The notes below the pieces were generated by a model, which worked only from the letters and a program-made list of their open reading frames with translations, was not told the origin of the DNA and made no database searches. From Chamaecyparis obtusa (taxonomy: Eukaryota > Streptophyta > Pinopsida > Cupressales > Cupressaceae): a DNA stretch of 64,000 nucleotides. Below are positions 53,725 through 64,000 of this stretch, piece by piece. The DNA is taken from the NCBI GenBank assembly GCA_027943335.1, contig BSBK01002055.1:876890-940889 (forward strand). The letters are read 5' to 3'. Each line of letters starts with the position of its first letter. Position 1 is the first letter of the stretch. The translations under genes and the position numbers were made by a program.

Positions 53725-54453
53725 TTGTCTTCAGATGATGATGATGATGCTCTAGTTGATACCATTCTTGAAGATGGTATTAATCTAGTTGTTGACATTA
53801 CTCCATCTTCTCCTCCACCTACACCTAGTAGAGCTTTTTGGGCTCGAACATTTGTTGAGGATGTCAATCCTCTTCAAGGTGATCCAACTTCCACTCGTCG
53901 CACTTGTTTCCAAACTTTAGGCATGAGCCTTTTGAGTCATGCAGTCTCTATTGATCCTCAGAAGTTTTCAGATGCTTCAAGTATACCTGAATGGGATAAT
54001 GCTATGGATGAGGAGTATTCTTATTTGATGAAGAATCATACTTGGGATTTGATTCCTCTTCCTATGGGAATAAAGCTAGTTCGATGCAAATGGGTGTATT
54101 GTAATAAGTTTGCAGCTGATGGTTCTATTGATAAGTATAAGGCCCGTTTAGTGGCTAAGGGGTTTTCTCAGGTTGAAGGTATTGACTATTTTGAGGCCTT
54201 TTCTCCTGTTGCCAAGATGGATTCCATTCATCTTGTACTTTATATTGCTACATCAAAGGGTTGGTCAGTGCATCAAATGGATGTGAAGAGTGCTTTCCTG
54301 CAGGGTGATCTTCAAGAGGAGATCTATATGGATCAACCACCAGGTTTTGTACATAATTATTCACTTGTAAGCAAGCTTCGACATTCATTATATGGTCTCA
54401 AGCAAGCTCATAGAGCTTCGTATGAGAATATGGATTGTTTTTTTGTTTCTTCT
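53725..54453 (+). pseudogene. Copia E reverse transcriptase, first part
   Basis: A 243-codon open frame: acidic linker (SSDDDDDALVDTILED), [80 protein letters not shown] and YGLKQAHRASYENMDCFFVS. This is the N-terminal half of copia RT up to the position where the TIR element is inserted (54454). The second half, with the catalytic box, follows at 55411. Confidence 0.88.
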
Positions 54454-55406
54454 GGGTAAAAGCACAACAACTTGTCACCTTTTAGAAAGGAAAAGGCTAA
54501 CAAATCAAAGTTGTTCAACTTCAATAGTATAAAATTGACATTTATGTTTGGAATTTGAAGATGATGTTAACTAAATAAATGTGATAAATGGATGAATTTT
54601 ATCATTAATATTTTTAATAAGAATTGATATGTTTTTTTAATTTTTAAAGATGACTTTTTAGTTGCTGAAAAATGCTGAAAATTAGGGGTCTAGTTCCCAC
54701 CAAAAAATTATATGTAAATAAACATTTTTTCCTCTAATTTCAAAATATGTCATAGATGACATATATAGCTAGTGCATGAAGAAATAAAAATTGGTTTGTG
54801 ACCTAGATTTTCTCTTTTATAACAATTCAGATTCCAACTCACTGAAATCGACAGTTTTCATCTCGCAACATATTTTTCATAACATTTTTATCCCAATAAA
54901 AAAAAGAAATATATATTCTTGAAGAGGACTCTCTCTTATAGTGCACCAAATATTTTTAAAATTTATTTAATATGATTTACTATTTTTTTCTTTCTCCAAA
55001 TCAACATCTCCTTGATTGTTAAAATACCTACTTGCAATATTTTTTAATTGCAATAAACTATGTCAAATTAAAACACTATAAAATCTATATGAGGATATTC
55101 TTCACTCTGATCTCTACAAAAGGGTATTCTTTTAGTTTAAAAAATATCATTAAAAAGATTAAGAGTTATTGAAACACCACTTTTCTGAAATAATTTTTTT
55201 TTTATGGTAATTGGACCCAAAGTGGTATAAAACATGCATTTAATAGATATTTCCAATTGGAAAAGTTTAAACACTTATGTAACTTAGCTAGAATGAATCT
55301 AGCTAGACCATATGTTTGACCAAAATTAATTTTTAGTTAGAAATATTTAAAGTCAGTTGTGCTAATAAGTTAGCCTAAAAGGTGACACCTGATTGTACTT
55401 TTACCC
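54454..55406. mobile_element. Non-autonomous TIR DNA transposon, 953 bp
   Basis: Terminal inverted repeats of 31 bp (54454-54484 and 55376-55406) begin GGGTAAAAG(C/T)ACAA and end TGTCACCTTTTA, with 26 of 31 matches. Further in, GGCTAAC occurs on both ends. Flanks are TTCT on each side (54450-54453, 55407-55410). The host RT frame is split exactly at this point and continues afterwards. No transposase. The superfamily is unclear: the GGG start hints at PIF/Harbinger, but the TIR and 4-bp (or 3-bp) duplication do not settle it. Confidence 0.82.
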
Positions 55407-55410
55407 TTCT

Positions 55411-55719
55411 AGATTCACTAGATGCCATTCCGATCCTATAGTTTACATTCAACAGCATGTGAGAAATCTTCTCATTCTTGTTCTTTATATGGATGACTTG
55501 ATACTCACAGGGAGTTCTCATGCCTTGATTGAGAAAACTCAAAGAGCTTTGATGAAGCAATTTGATATGACTGACCTTGGTTTGCTGCATTTTTTCCTTG
55601 GTCTTCAAATTCATCAATCTTCTGCAAGTATTTCAATCTTCTAGCAGAAATATGCTCTTGATTTGCTACAAAGATTTGGTATATCTGATTGTAAGATAGC
55701 CCCTACTCCTTTTCAATCA
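55411..55719 (+). pseudogene. Copia E reverse transcriptase, second part
   Basis: Coding resumes with RFTRCHSDPIVYIQQHVRNL, the intact catalytic box VLYMDDLILTG at about 55490, then QRALMKQFDMTDLGLLHFFL and, after one TAG at 55642, KYALDLLQRFGISDCKIAPT. It is cut at 55719 by the gypsy element and continues at 62087. Confidence 0.85.
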
Positions 55720-56579
55720 TGATGAAGGGTGCTCCCCTTAATACCACAAACACATAACAGAAATAGAGAAACAACAACAATAATATGCAAGAACGGAAAA
55801 TTGGCTTCTTATTATCTCCACAAATGTGGAATTACAAACTTTCAGAATTACAATATGCAAAGCCACATGGGCATTCCTTACAATATTCTATAGGACAAAG
55901 CCTCAAATCAATACCCAGATCTACTACCCAGAACTATTCTGAACTGCCTAAGACAATAATACAGCCTTCCTTATATAGGCAATTTTCCACCGCCTGGGAA
56001 GGTTCCAGAATTTTTAGCCAATAAGGCCGACCAAACTTAGCATTATTTTATTTTACATTTTATTACATCATAGTCGGCTCAAGATAACTTTTGAAACCTG
56101 AACAGAAATTTTGAAGAAAATTATTTTCTGCCATTTCAGGTGGTCCAACTTCCGAAGACCATAAGTCATCACCCATTGACCTGCTCGGCTATTATAACCC
56201 CATTTTGAAAACGCCACGAAGCACTCTACAGGCTTGACTAGCGCAAGTGCTCGTCACCCAAATTTTTGACCTCATCCGGGGCCTCTAAAGCCTTCAAAAC
56301 TGAGTTCAAAGTTTCTGTACCCTGCTGCCAATACCGAAAATCTTCAATATCTTCCAATATACACTTGATCTGGCAATGAAACTTTACTGGCAGACTTATA
56401 TGACCAAAATGAACCTCCAAGAAAGAAATCATATCATTCTGAGCACATACAAAAATTACCAAAAATAGTAACTTTCCATAAATAGCAGCTCTGCACAAAA
56501 TAGCCCTTACTGAATATAAAAATAGAAATATTTTTGGGTGATGCAAGATTGCTCTTACACCCAGGATGCTCCTGCATCA
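55720..56579 (-). repeat. 3' LTR of the 55.7-62.1 kb gypsy
   Basis: 860 bp; on the minus strand it starts TGATGCAGGAGCATCC and ends CCCTTCATCA. A TATA-like CTATATAAGGAAGG (minus strand, near 55975) is a candidate core promoter. Confidence 0.93.
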
Positions 56580-56617
56580 GACACCCAGGGTAATTTGAGA
56601 AGTGACCCTGTCACGAC

Positions 56618-58867
56618 TTAGGTGTGCAGAGGAAAACCAAGACGGTTAACCTCCTCCTTTGTTAGCCATGATGAATCTTCAACAGATCGTCCTTTCCATT
56701 TGACCAAATACTCTTCATATGTCCTATTCCTTATGCTTCTGCCAACATGACTGTCCAGTATGTCTTCAATCTCCTTGATATCTGAACTGGTTACTGGAAT
56801 ACTCCATTGTGCTGCTGCAACCTCATCCTCAACACCTCCTTCGTGATACTCTGTCAAATCTAAAATGTTAAACACTGGTGAAATATTCAGCTCACTAGGC
56901 AATTCTACCTCATATGCATTTCCTGAATCATGCTTCTTCAGTATCTTACATGGCCAAAACTTCTTCATTTTCAACTTGTTATATGTACCAACCGGAAACC
57001 GCTCCTTCCGCAAATGAACCATGACTTCATCACCAACCTGAAATTCCTTATGCCTCCTTTTCACATCTGCCTTAGCCTTATACTATGCATTCATCTTGGC
57101 AATATACTTCCTCACCTCCTCATGGATGTTCTTCAAATGTTCTGCAAAATCTTCAGCTTCAGCACTACTTATTTCTCCTTTATCTATCTTTCTCAATTCA
57201 GATGCATTTCTTGGACTACTTCCATATACAATTTGGAATGGTGATTTACCAGTGCTCCTATTGACAGAATTATTGTATGCAAATTCTGCCTGTGGTAAAA
57301 TCAAATCCTATCCTGTTGGCTTATCTCTAACCAAACATCTCAGCAAATTTTCCAAACTCCTATTCACCACCTCTGTCTGTCCATCAGTCTTTAGATGATG
57401 TGATGAACTGAATTTCAAATCTGTCTTCAACTTCTTCCACAATGTACACCAAAAATATCCAACAAACTTAGTGTCCCGATCTAAAACTATGGTCTTTGAC
57501 AAACCATGAAGTCTCACTACTTCTCTGAAAAACAATTCGGCTACATGAATAGCATCATTAGTCTTCTTGCAGGGAATGAAATGTGCCATCTTCGAAAATC
57601 TGTCAACCACCCCAAAAATTGAATCATGTCCCCGTTGAGTCCTCGATAAACCAAGAACAAAGTCCATGCTGATATCCTCCCAAGGCTTCTCTGGTATAGG
57701 TAATGGCTGATACAACCCTGTATTCTGCTTCACTCCTTTCGCCATCTGACATACTCTGCAACTCTGTACAAACTTCTTCACATCTTGCTGCAACTGTGGC
57801 CAATAGTAATTCTCACCAACCAAAGAAAAGGTTTTGTCACGACCAAAATGTCCAGCCAATCCTCTGCTATGCTTCTCCTTGATGAGATTCTCCCTCATAG
57901 AACTTCGTGGAATGCACAATTGACTCCCTTTGAATAGCATATCATCCTGGATGATGAAATCCAGCCATTTCGTCCTGTCTAGAGTAACAGGTTCTGTACA
58001 AGCTTTCCAAGCTTCACCAAAATCAGGATCCTCTGGATACAAATTCTTGAGTTCCTTGAACCCAACCACTTCAATCTGCATTTCTGTCAGCAATAGTTGC
58101 CTTCTGCTAAGAGCATCTGCAACCCTATTAGACTTTCCACTCCTATGTTTCAAAACAAATGTATAACTCTGCAAAAACTCAACCCATTTCAAATGCCTTT
58201 GATTCAATTTTCCTTGACTATTCAAATATTGCAAAGCTTGATGATCAGTATACAAAACAAACTCCTTAGGAAGCAGATAATGTCTCCACTTCTTTAATGC
58301 CTGAACTATAGCATAAAATTCCTGATCATAAATAGAATATTTCCTCTTGGCGTCATTTAACTTCTCGCTGAAATAAGCAACAGGTTTACCTTCTTGGCTC
58401 ATAACAGCTCCTATTGCAGTACCACTAGCATCACAATCTACTTGAAACACCTTATTAAAATTTGGAAGTGCTAAAATAGGTTGTTCTGTAACTTTTCGTT
58501 TCAACAATTGAAAACTCTTTTCTACCCCATTAGTCCACTTAAACTCTTTTCTATCCCCTCTCATTGTTTCAGTCAAGGGTCCACAAATACTGCTAAAATT
58601 TTTGATAAACTTTCTATAAAAGCTAGCTAGACTATGAAAAGATCTTACCTTAGTAGCACTCCTTGGCGTAGGCCATTCAAGGATAGCCTGTACCTTCTCT
58701 GGGTCCATTTTTAGACCTTCTCCTGAAACTACAAACCCCAAATACACCAACTCTTTCTTCACAAAACTGCACTTCTTCAAATTAATCAGCAATTTTTCTT
58801 CTCTCAACTTCTCAAATACCATACGAATATGCATCATATGCTCATCCAATGTCTTACTAAAGATCAA
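56618..58867 (-). pseudogene. Gypsy pol: RNase H, integrase and chromodomain
   Basis: This frame follows the frameshift at 58877. Order: RT end (KMDPEKVQAILEWPTPRS), RNase H (FQVDCDASGTAIGAVMSQEG, YDQEFYAIVQALKKWRHYLL, LYTDHQALQYLNSQGKLNQR, NRVADALSRR), integrase zinc region (HSRGLAGHFGRDKTF, CRVCQMAKG), core with the catalytic triad kept (SMDFVLGL, VLDRDTKF, GQTEVVNRSLEN), and after TAG stops at 57308 and 57083 a C-terminal chromodomain (IEDILDSHVGRSIRNRTYEE, YLVKWKGRSVEDSSW). Chromodomains direct integration to marked chromatin in other chromoviruses. Both stops sit at former Trp and probable Gln codons. Confidence 0.9.
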
Positions 58868-61125
58868 AATATCATCTGGTAAACAATGACAAACTTACCC
58901 AGAAATTCTTTCAGAACCTCGTTCATGAGCTGCATGAAAGTGCTCGGTGCATTGGTTAGCCCAAAAGGCATGACTAACCACTCATACAGTCCTTCCTTTG
59001 TCTTGAAGGTAGTCTTCCATTCATCTCCTTCTCTGATCCGAATCTGATGATATCCACTCTTCAGACCTATCTTTGAGAAATACACAGCTCCACTCAAACA
59101 GTCCATAATATCATCCATTCGTGGCAATGGAAACCTGTACTTGATTGTGATCTTGTTTATTGCCCTAGAATCCATACACATCCTCCATTCTCCATTCTTC
59201 TTTGGTGTTAATACCGCTGGTACAGCATAGGGACTCAGACTCTCATGGATCAATCCTTTCTGTAACAGTTCATGTACTTGTCTGTTCAACTCCTCACTTT
59301 CTGCAGGTGTCATTCTGTGTGCTGCCTTATTCGGCAAACTCGCTCCTAGGATCAAGTCCATCTGATGACTGATCTTTCTAACTGGTGGTAATCCATTAGG
59401 CACATTATCGGATACAATATCCTGAAACTCATTCAACAAATCTACAACTTCTACAGGAACATCTTCTACTTCCTCTTTACCAGCTTTTGGAATTAAAGCA
59501 AAACATACATGCTCATGCCTCATACCATCTAGGAAATTTCTTCCATCAACAAAAGTTATCCTTGCATTACCACATACCTTTTCTTTGGTCTCCTTCAATG
59601 GCTTTAGCTTATGCCACACTCCATCCTTTGTCAGGGAATAGGTATTCGCACGACCATCGTGTACAGCACATCTGTCAAACTGCCATGGTCTACCCAACAA
59701 CATATGACATGCATCCATAGATATGATATCACACAATACCTCATCTTGGTATCTGCCAATCTTGAACTTCACCAGGCATTGTTCATTGACCATGACCCTG
59801 TGGTCATCCTGTACCCAGGCAATCCGATATGGATGTGGGTGTTTCTGTCTCTTGAGCTTCAACTTTGTCACCATCTCTTCTGACACCAAATTGTCAGTGC
59901 TTCCACTATCAATAATCACATCACAACATTTACCTTCACACTTGCACCTGGTGCGAAACAGGCTCCTTCTTTGCTCAGGTTCATTCTCACCACTCAACAG
60001 GACTCTTCTGTTAATCAACGTTTCTCCTCTTTCAGCATCTTCAGAATTTGATGATCTGACATCTTCATCTACATGTGCAACTCTGGCCTGGCCTTCATTT
60101 CTCCTGTCTGTTCTGCCTTGGCACTGAGGACATTCAAATGCCCTATGACCTTCTTCTCCACAGTGAAAACATGTTCCACGGAAGCCACCTCTTCCAGATC
60201 CTTGTCCTCTTCCTCTTCCTCTCTGGTCTCTATTATTCTGATCCTGGAAGCGATTGGAATTATTTCCTCGCTGATTCTGACTGCTACTGGCCTCATCCTT
60301 CTTTTTTGGATCTTCATTTAGGCCACCATATGGTCGTCCACCAGGTCGTCCACCGCGACCTCTTCCGTTTTGTCTGCTCTCAAACTTCTTGTTCAGCTTT
60401 TCCTCTACTTTTAGGGAAAACTAGTATGCCTCTTCAATACTGTTCATTCGAACCAGATTCAGCTCCTCCTGGATGCTTGGCCTTAACCCATTAAGGTATC
60501 AGGCAACTTTCTCCTTATCAGCTTCTGCATGGCCTGTTCTGATGAGAAGTCGATAGAACTCCTCTGTATACTCCTGAACAGATCTTCCTGCTTGCTTCAA
60601 ACTCTGCATTTTCTTTAGTAGGTCAAGCTCATAATCAATAGGAATGAACTGTCGCTTCAATTTATCCACCATTCGATCCCATCTTGTGATTTTATCTTTC
60701 CCTCTTCTATTTCGCTCCAATTGAATTTCTTGCCACCAGATCTTCGCATGACCTTTCAATTTGGCCTTCGCAAATTTGACCCTATCAGGATCTTCAACAT
60801 CTTCATACTCAAAATATTCCTCACATTCATTGATCCAGTCGATCAATTCCTCTGGGTTAAGATTTCTAGAAAATGTAGGAACCTCAATCTTAGGTCTTTT
60901 CCCAATCTTGGAAATCGCCTGAAAAAGTCTTTCTTCCTCCTGGTTCACAATTTCAACTTCTCCTTCTTGATATTCTTCTTCGGCTCCATCCTCACTTTCG
61001 TCTCTGACATTAAGATTCATTCCTCTACGAATCTCTTCTTGCAATGCTTGCACTTGTCTCTGCAACTCTCTAACCTCAGGTGTCACAACACCAGGTCTTC
61101 CGCCACGTTCTCTTCGTGGAGGCAT
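58864..61125 (-). pseudogene. Gypsy gag, protease and N-terminal RT
   Basis: The start at 61125 (MPPRRERGGRPGVVTPEVRE) is preferred over the upstream Met at 61200 because it begins the conserved gag. A coiled coil (LQRQVQALQEEIRRG), gag core (LNPEELIDWINECEEYFEYE, LKGHAKIWWQEIQLE, FIPIDYELDLLKKMQSLK), Arg/Gly-rich linker and intact zinc knuckle CFHCGEEGHRAFEC follow. The protease is DVIIDSGSTDNLVSEEM; RT runs from VDLLNEFQDIVSDNVP to LVMPFGLTNAPSTFMQLMNE. Breaks: TGA at 60499-60501, TAG at 60421-60423, and a one-base loss at 58877-58878 exactly in the catalytic YxDD box, shifting the rest of pol out of frame. Confidence 0.92.
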
Positions 61126-61212
61126 TTTCACGATGCGCGCTGAAACCCTAACCACGGTCCTGGTGCAAACTACCTCACAGTCGATGATCTGTTTACACAC
61201 TCAAGAACCCCT

Positions 61213-61224
61213 GCTCTGATACCA
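61213..61224 (-). promoter_or_regulatory. Primer-binding site of the gypsy element
   Basis: Complement reads TGGTATCAGAGC, two bases inside the 5' LTR end; initiator Met tRNA type. Confidence 0.85.
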
Positions 61225-61226
61225 CT

Positions 61227-62086
61227 TGATGAAGGGTGCTCCCCTTAATACCACAAACACATAACAGAAATAGAGAAACAACAACAATAATATGCAAGAA
61301 CAGAAAATTGGCTTCTTATTATCTCCACAAATGTGGAATTACAAACTTTCAAAATTACAATATGCAAAGCCACATGGGCATTCCTTACAATATTCTGTAG
61401 GACAAAGCCTCAAATCAATACCCAGATCTACTACCCAGAACTATTCTGAACTGCCTAAGACAATAATACAGCCTTCCTTATATAGGCAATTTTCCACCGC
61501 CTGGGAAGGTTCCAGAATTTTTAGCCAATAAGGCCGACCAAACTTAGCATTATTTTATTTTACATTTTATTACATCATAGTCAGCTCAAGATAACCTTTG
61601 AAACCTGAACAGAAATTTTGAAGAAAATTATTTTCTGCCATTTCAGGTGGTCCAACTTTCGAAGACCATAAGTCATCACCCGTTGACCCGCTCGGCTATT
61701 ATAACCCCATTTCGAAAATGCCACGAAGCACTCTACAGGCTTGACCGGCGCAAGCACTTGTCACCCAAATTTTTGACCTCATTCGGGGCCTCTAAAGCCT
61801 TCAAAACTGAGTTCAAAGTTTCTGTACCCTGCTGCCAATACCGAAAATCTTCAATATCTTCCAATATACACTTGATCTGGCAATGAAACTTTATTGGCAG
61901 ACTTATATGACCAAAATGAACCTCCAAGAAAGAAATCATATCATTCTGAGCACATACAAAAATTACCAAAAATAGTAACTTTCCATAAATAGCAGCTCTG
62001 CACAAAATAGCCCTTACTGAATATAAAAATAGAAATATTTTTGGGTGATGCAAGATTGCTCTTACACCCAGGATGCTCCTGCATCA
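61227..62086 (-). repeat. 5' LTR of the 55.7-62.1 kb gypsy
   Basis: 860 bp, the same length as the 3' LTR and nearly identical; the differences are almost all C/T or G/A. Confidence 0.93.
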
Positions 62087-62155
62087 AATCAGGTGTTGTG
62101 TTGTCTACAACCTAGGCTACTCTATCAATGGATGCTACCTTGTACAAGTAGTTAG
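62087..62155 (+). pseudogene. Copia E pol continuation, short
   Basis: After the gypsy target duplicate, the host RT frame goes on as SGVVLSTT and ATLSMDATLYK, the segment expected just before the copia GSLIYLT motif, and then ends near 62150. The remaining RNase H and 3' LTR of copia E are missing from the window. Confidence 0.7.
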
Positions 62156-62339
62156 TTGTGTCATGCCCAAAAGTGAGCAAAACACAACTACAAATTTTTC
62201 TATTAAAACCTACTAACCATTTACAAACAACCATACTATGCAACTAAGAAGTGAAACACTATTTGGCACAAGACCTTATGTGCATGCAAAATAGTGCAGA
62301 GAGAAAATAGATGACTAGAAACATTTAAGTGTCTAGCAA
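62156..62339. other. No gene recognised
   Basis: Junction sequence between the copia E tail and the TTGACC-rich array; nothing identified. Confidence 0.4.
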
Positions 62340-63260
62340 CACCCTAAAGGTCAAACCATACTAGGTTGACCATGTTTGACCAAGTTTGACCAAAAGTCAA
62401 ACCTCATCAAATAGCTCCAAACAAAGCTACAAGGTTCCCTAGACTACTAGCTTCGATCGGCACACAAATCAGGATAGTTGACTAAAAGACAACTAGAGTT
62501 GACCAAAAGTCCACCATCACCGAAATATGCACAACCAAGCTAAAAGGAAACAAAATTCATCTAAGAATACTTGGACATGCAAACTGAGGCATTTGACCAA
62601 GGTTTGATCGAGGGTTGACTAAAATGTCAATTGTGCCCAAATTTGCCCTACAAGGTTTTACTAGGGTTAAATCATGCCACGGTAAGGTTTATGCACGCAT
62701 ATTGAGGTGGCATCCAAGGTTTGACTATGGTTGACCAAAATTCAATTGTGTAATAAGACAACCAACAAGTTCGATAAGGTCTAATTCATTGGAGACTTGA
62801 TCACAAGGATCAAACCAGAGAAGGTTGACCAAGTTTGACCAAGTTTGAGCACAAGTCAAACTTCACTGAACAACTTCCAAACTATCCTATAGGGTTTCCT
62901 CAACTGCATGCTTCGACCAGCATGCAAATCGAGACAGTTGACTAAAATATACTAGAGTTAACCAAAACGTCAACCTGCATCGAACACCATGAAACAAAGT
63001 TAAAAAGGTTCAAAACTTAATGAGAAATACTTGGGTATGCAAATCGAGGCATTTGACCTAGGTTTAACCAAGGGTTGACCAAAAGTCAACTATGCCCAAA
63101 TATGACCAACGATGATCTCCTAAAGTTTAAAACATAAGATAGACTATTTGTGCATGCAAACTGAGGCAAATACCCTAGGTTTGACCAAGGGTTGACCAAA
63201 AAGTCAACTATGAACAAAATGCTCAACATGACTACTAAGGTCAAATTGACTTGAGGCTGG
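62340..63260. repeat. Tandem array rich in TTGACC/TTGACT
   Basis: Two diverged units of about 460 bp (near 62362 and 62822) share landmarks in order: GGTTGACCA.GTTTGACCAAGTTTGA, AAGTCAAAC, TTCGA.C.GCA, AGTTGACTAAAA, GAGTT.ACCAAAA, AATACTTGG, GCATTTGACC, AGGGTTGAC. A partial third unit follows (63140-63220). About twenty TTGACC/TTGACT or complementary GGTCAA/AGTCAA hexamers fall in roughly 900 bp, far above chance. The hexamer equals the WRKY W-box core, but the function here is unknown. Confidence 0.75.

Positions 63261-64000
<740 letters not shown>

Larger units (their letters stand above)
55720..62086 (-). mobile_element. Chromovirus-like Ty3/gypsy retrotransposon, nearly complete
   Basis: 6367 bp, minus strand, two 860-bp LTRs (61227-62086 is the 5' LTR; 55720-56579 the 3' LTR), TSD AATCA (55715-55719, 62087-62091). 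PBS TGGTATCAGAGC (complement at 61213-61224) and a polypurine tract CCTGGGTGTC next to the 3' LTR are present. One gag-pol frame holds gag, zinc knuckle, protease, RT, RNase H, integrase and a C-terminal chromodomain, the order that defines Ty3/gypsy chromoviruses. Only five coding breaks exist. The LTRs differ at about 18 of 860 sites, nearly all transitions, so this is the youngest dated insertion in the window. Confidence 0.95.

Noticed and set aside
60069..60494. Three overlapping ORFs (plus 82 and 139 codons, minus 82) over the gypsy gag linker
   Set aside because: They are out-of-frame readings of the Arg/Gly-rich gag linker and zinc knuckle of the minus-strand gypsy element.

Overview
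This 64-kb window is plant nuclear DNA, almost certainly from a large, repeat-rich genome. A gymnosperm, most likely a conifer, is my inference from the depth of nesting, the low gene density and the style of the repeat-borne ORFs; the species cannot be read from the sequence. No clearly intact conserved single-copy host gene is visible. Most of the window is Ty1/copia and Ty3/gypsy retrotransposons, LINE pieces, one TRIM, TIR transposons and a three-copy local duplication.

Layout. 0-12 kb, mostly minus strand: a LINE ORF1 (DUF4283) fragment; a long broken plant-mobile-domain-like ORF (7447 down to 3285) with an insert of about 1 kb; then a LINE tail (zf-RVT and RNase H) followed, stop codon next to start codon, by a second plant-mobile-domain-like ORF. 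12-26 kb, plus strand: remnant copia A (12.05-14.08 kb); the first copy of duplication R (14.1-15.9 kb) with a small 100-codon ORF; a SINE-like head; a gypsy integrase fragment; and old copia B, split by the complete copia D (19622-24989, 290-bp LTRs, TSD ATTAT). 26-39 kb: the second copy of R, entered by a 2.36-kb LINE-type retroposon (26218-35720, 14-bp TSD) that carries a plant-mobile-domain-like ORF and is itself split by complete copia C (27134-34271, TSD ATAAG). The same R copy holds a Tourist/Harbinger-like MITE (35854-36535). 39-42 kb: the third copy of R, a small membrane-protein ORF, short tandem repeats and a LUC7-related pseudogene fragment. 42-48.5 kb: copia F remnant with one insert flanked by an 8-bp repeat, and a deleted gypsy derivative (44646-48450, TSD AAAGT). 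48.9-62.15 kb: copia E, which hosts three insertions: a 336-bp TRIM (TSD GAGTC), a 953-bp TIR element (flanks TTCT) and a nearly complete chromodomain-bearing gypsy element on the minus strand (55720-62086, TSD AATCA). 62.3-64 kb: an array rich in TTGACC/TTGACT and a long AT microsatellite.

Relative ages can be read from nesting and LTR divergence. The 55.7-62.1 kb gypsy LTRs differ at about 18 of 860 sites (eye count), while copia C, copia D and the TRIM differ by roughly 9-10%. Nearly all premature stops in the better-preserved elements look like cytosine deamination (CAG to TAG, CGA to TGA, TGG to TAG/TGA), as expected for methylated, silenced elements.

The most interesting signal is the plant-mobile-domain-like family. 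Three copies lie in the window. One is contiguous with a LINE 3' end; another sits between 14-bp target-site duplications, and the first R copy shows the matching empty site. I infer that these ORFs travel by target-primed reverse transcription, perhaps as a downstream ORF of a LINE lineage.
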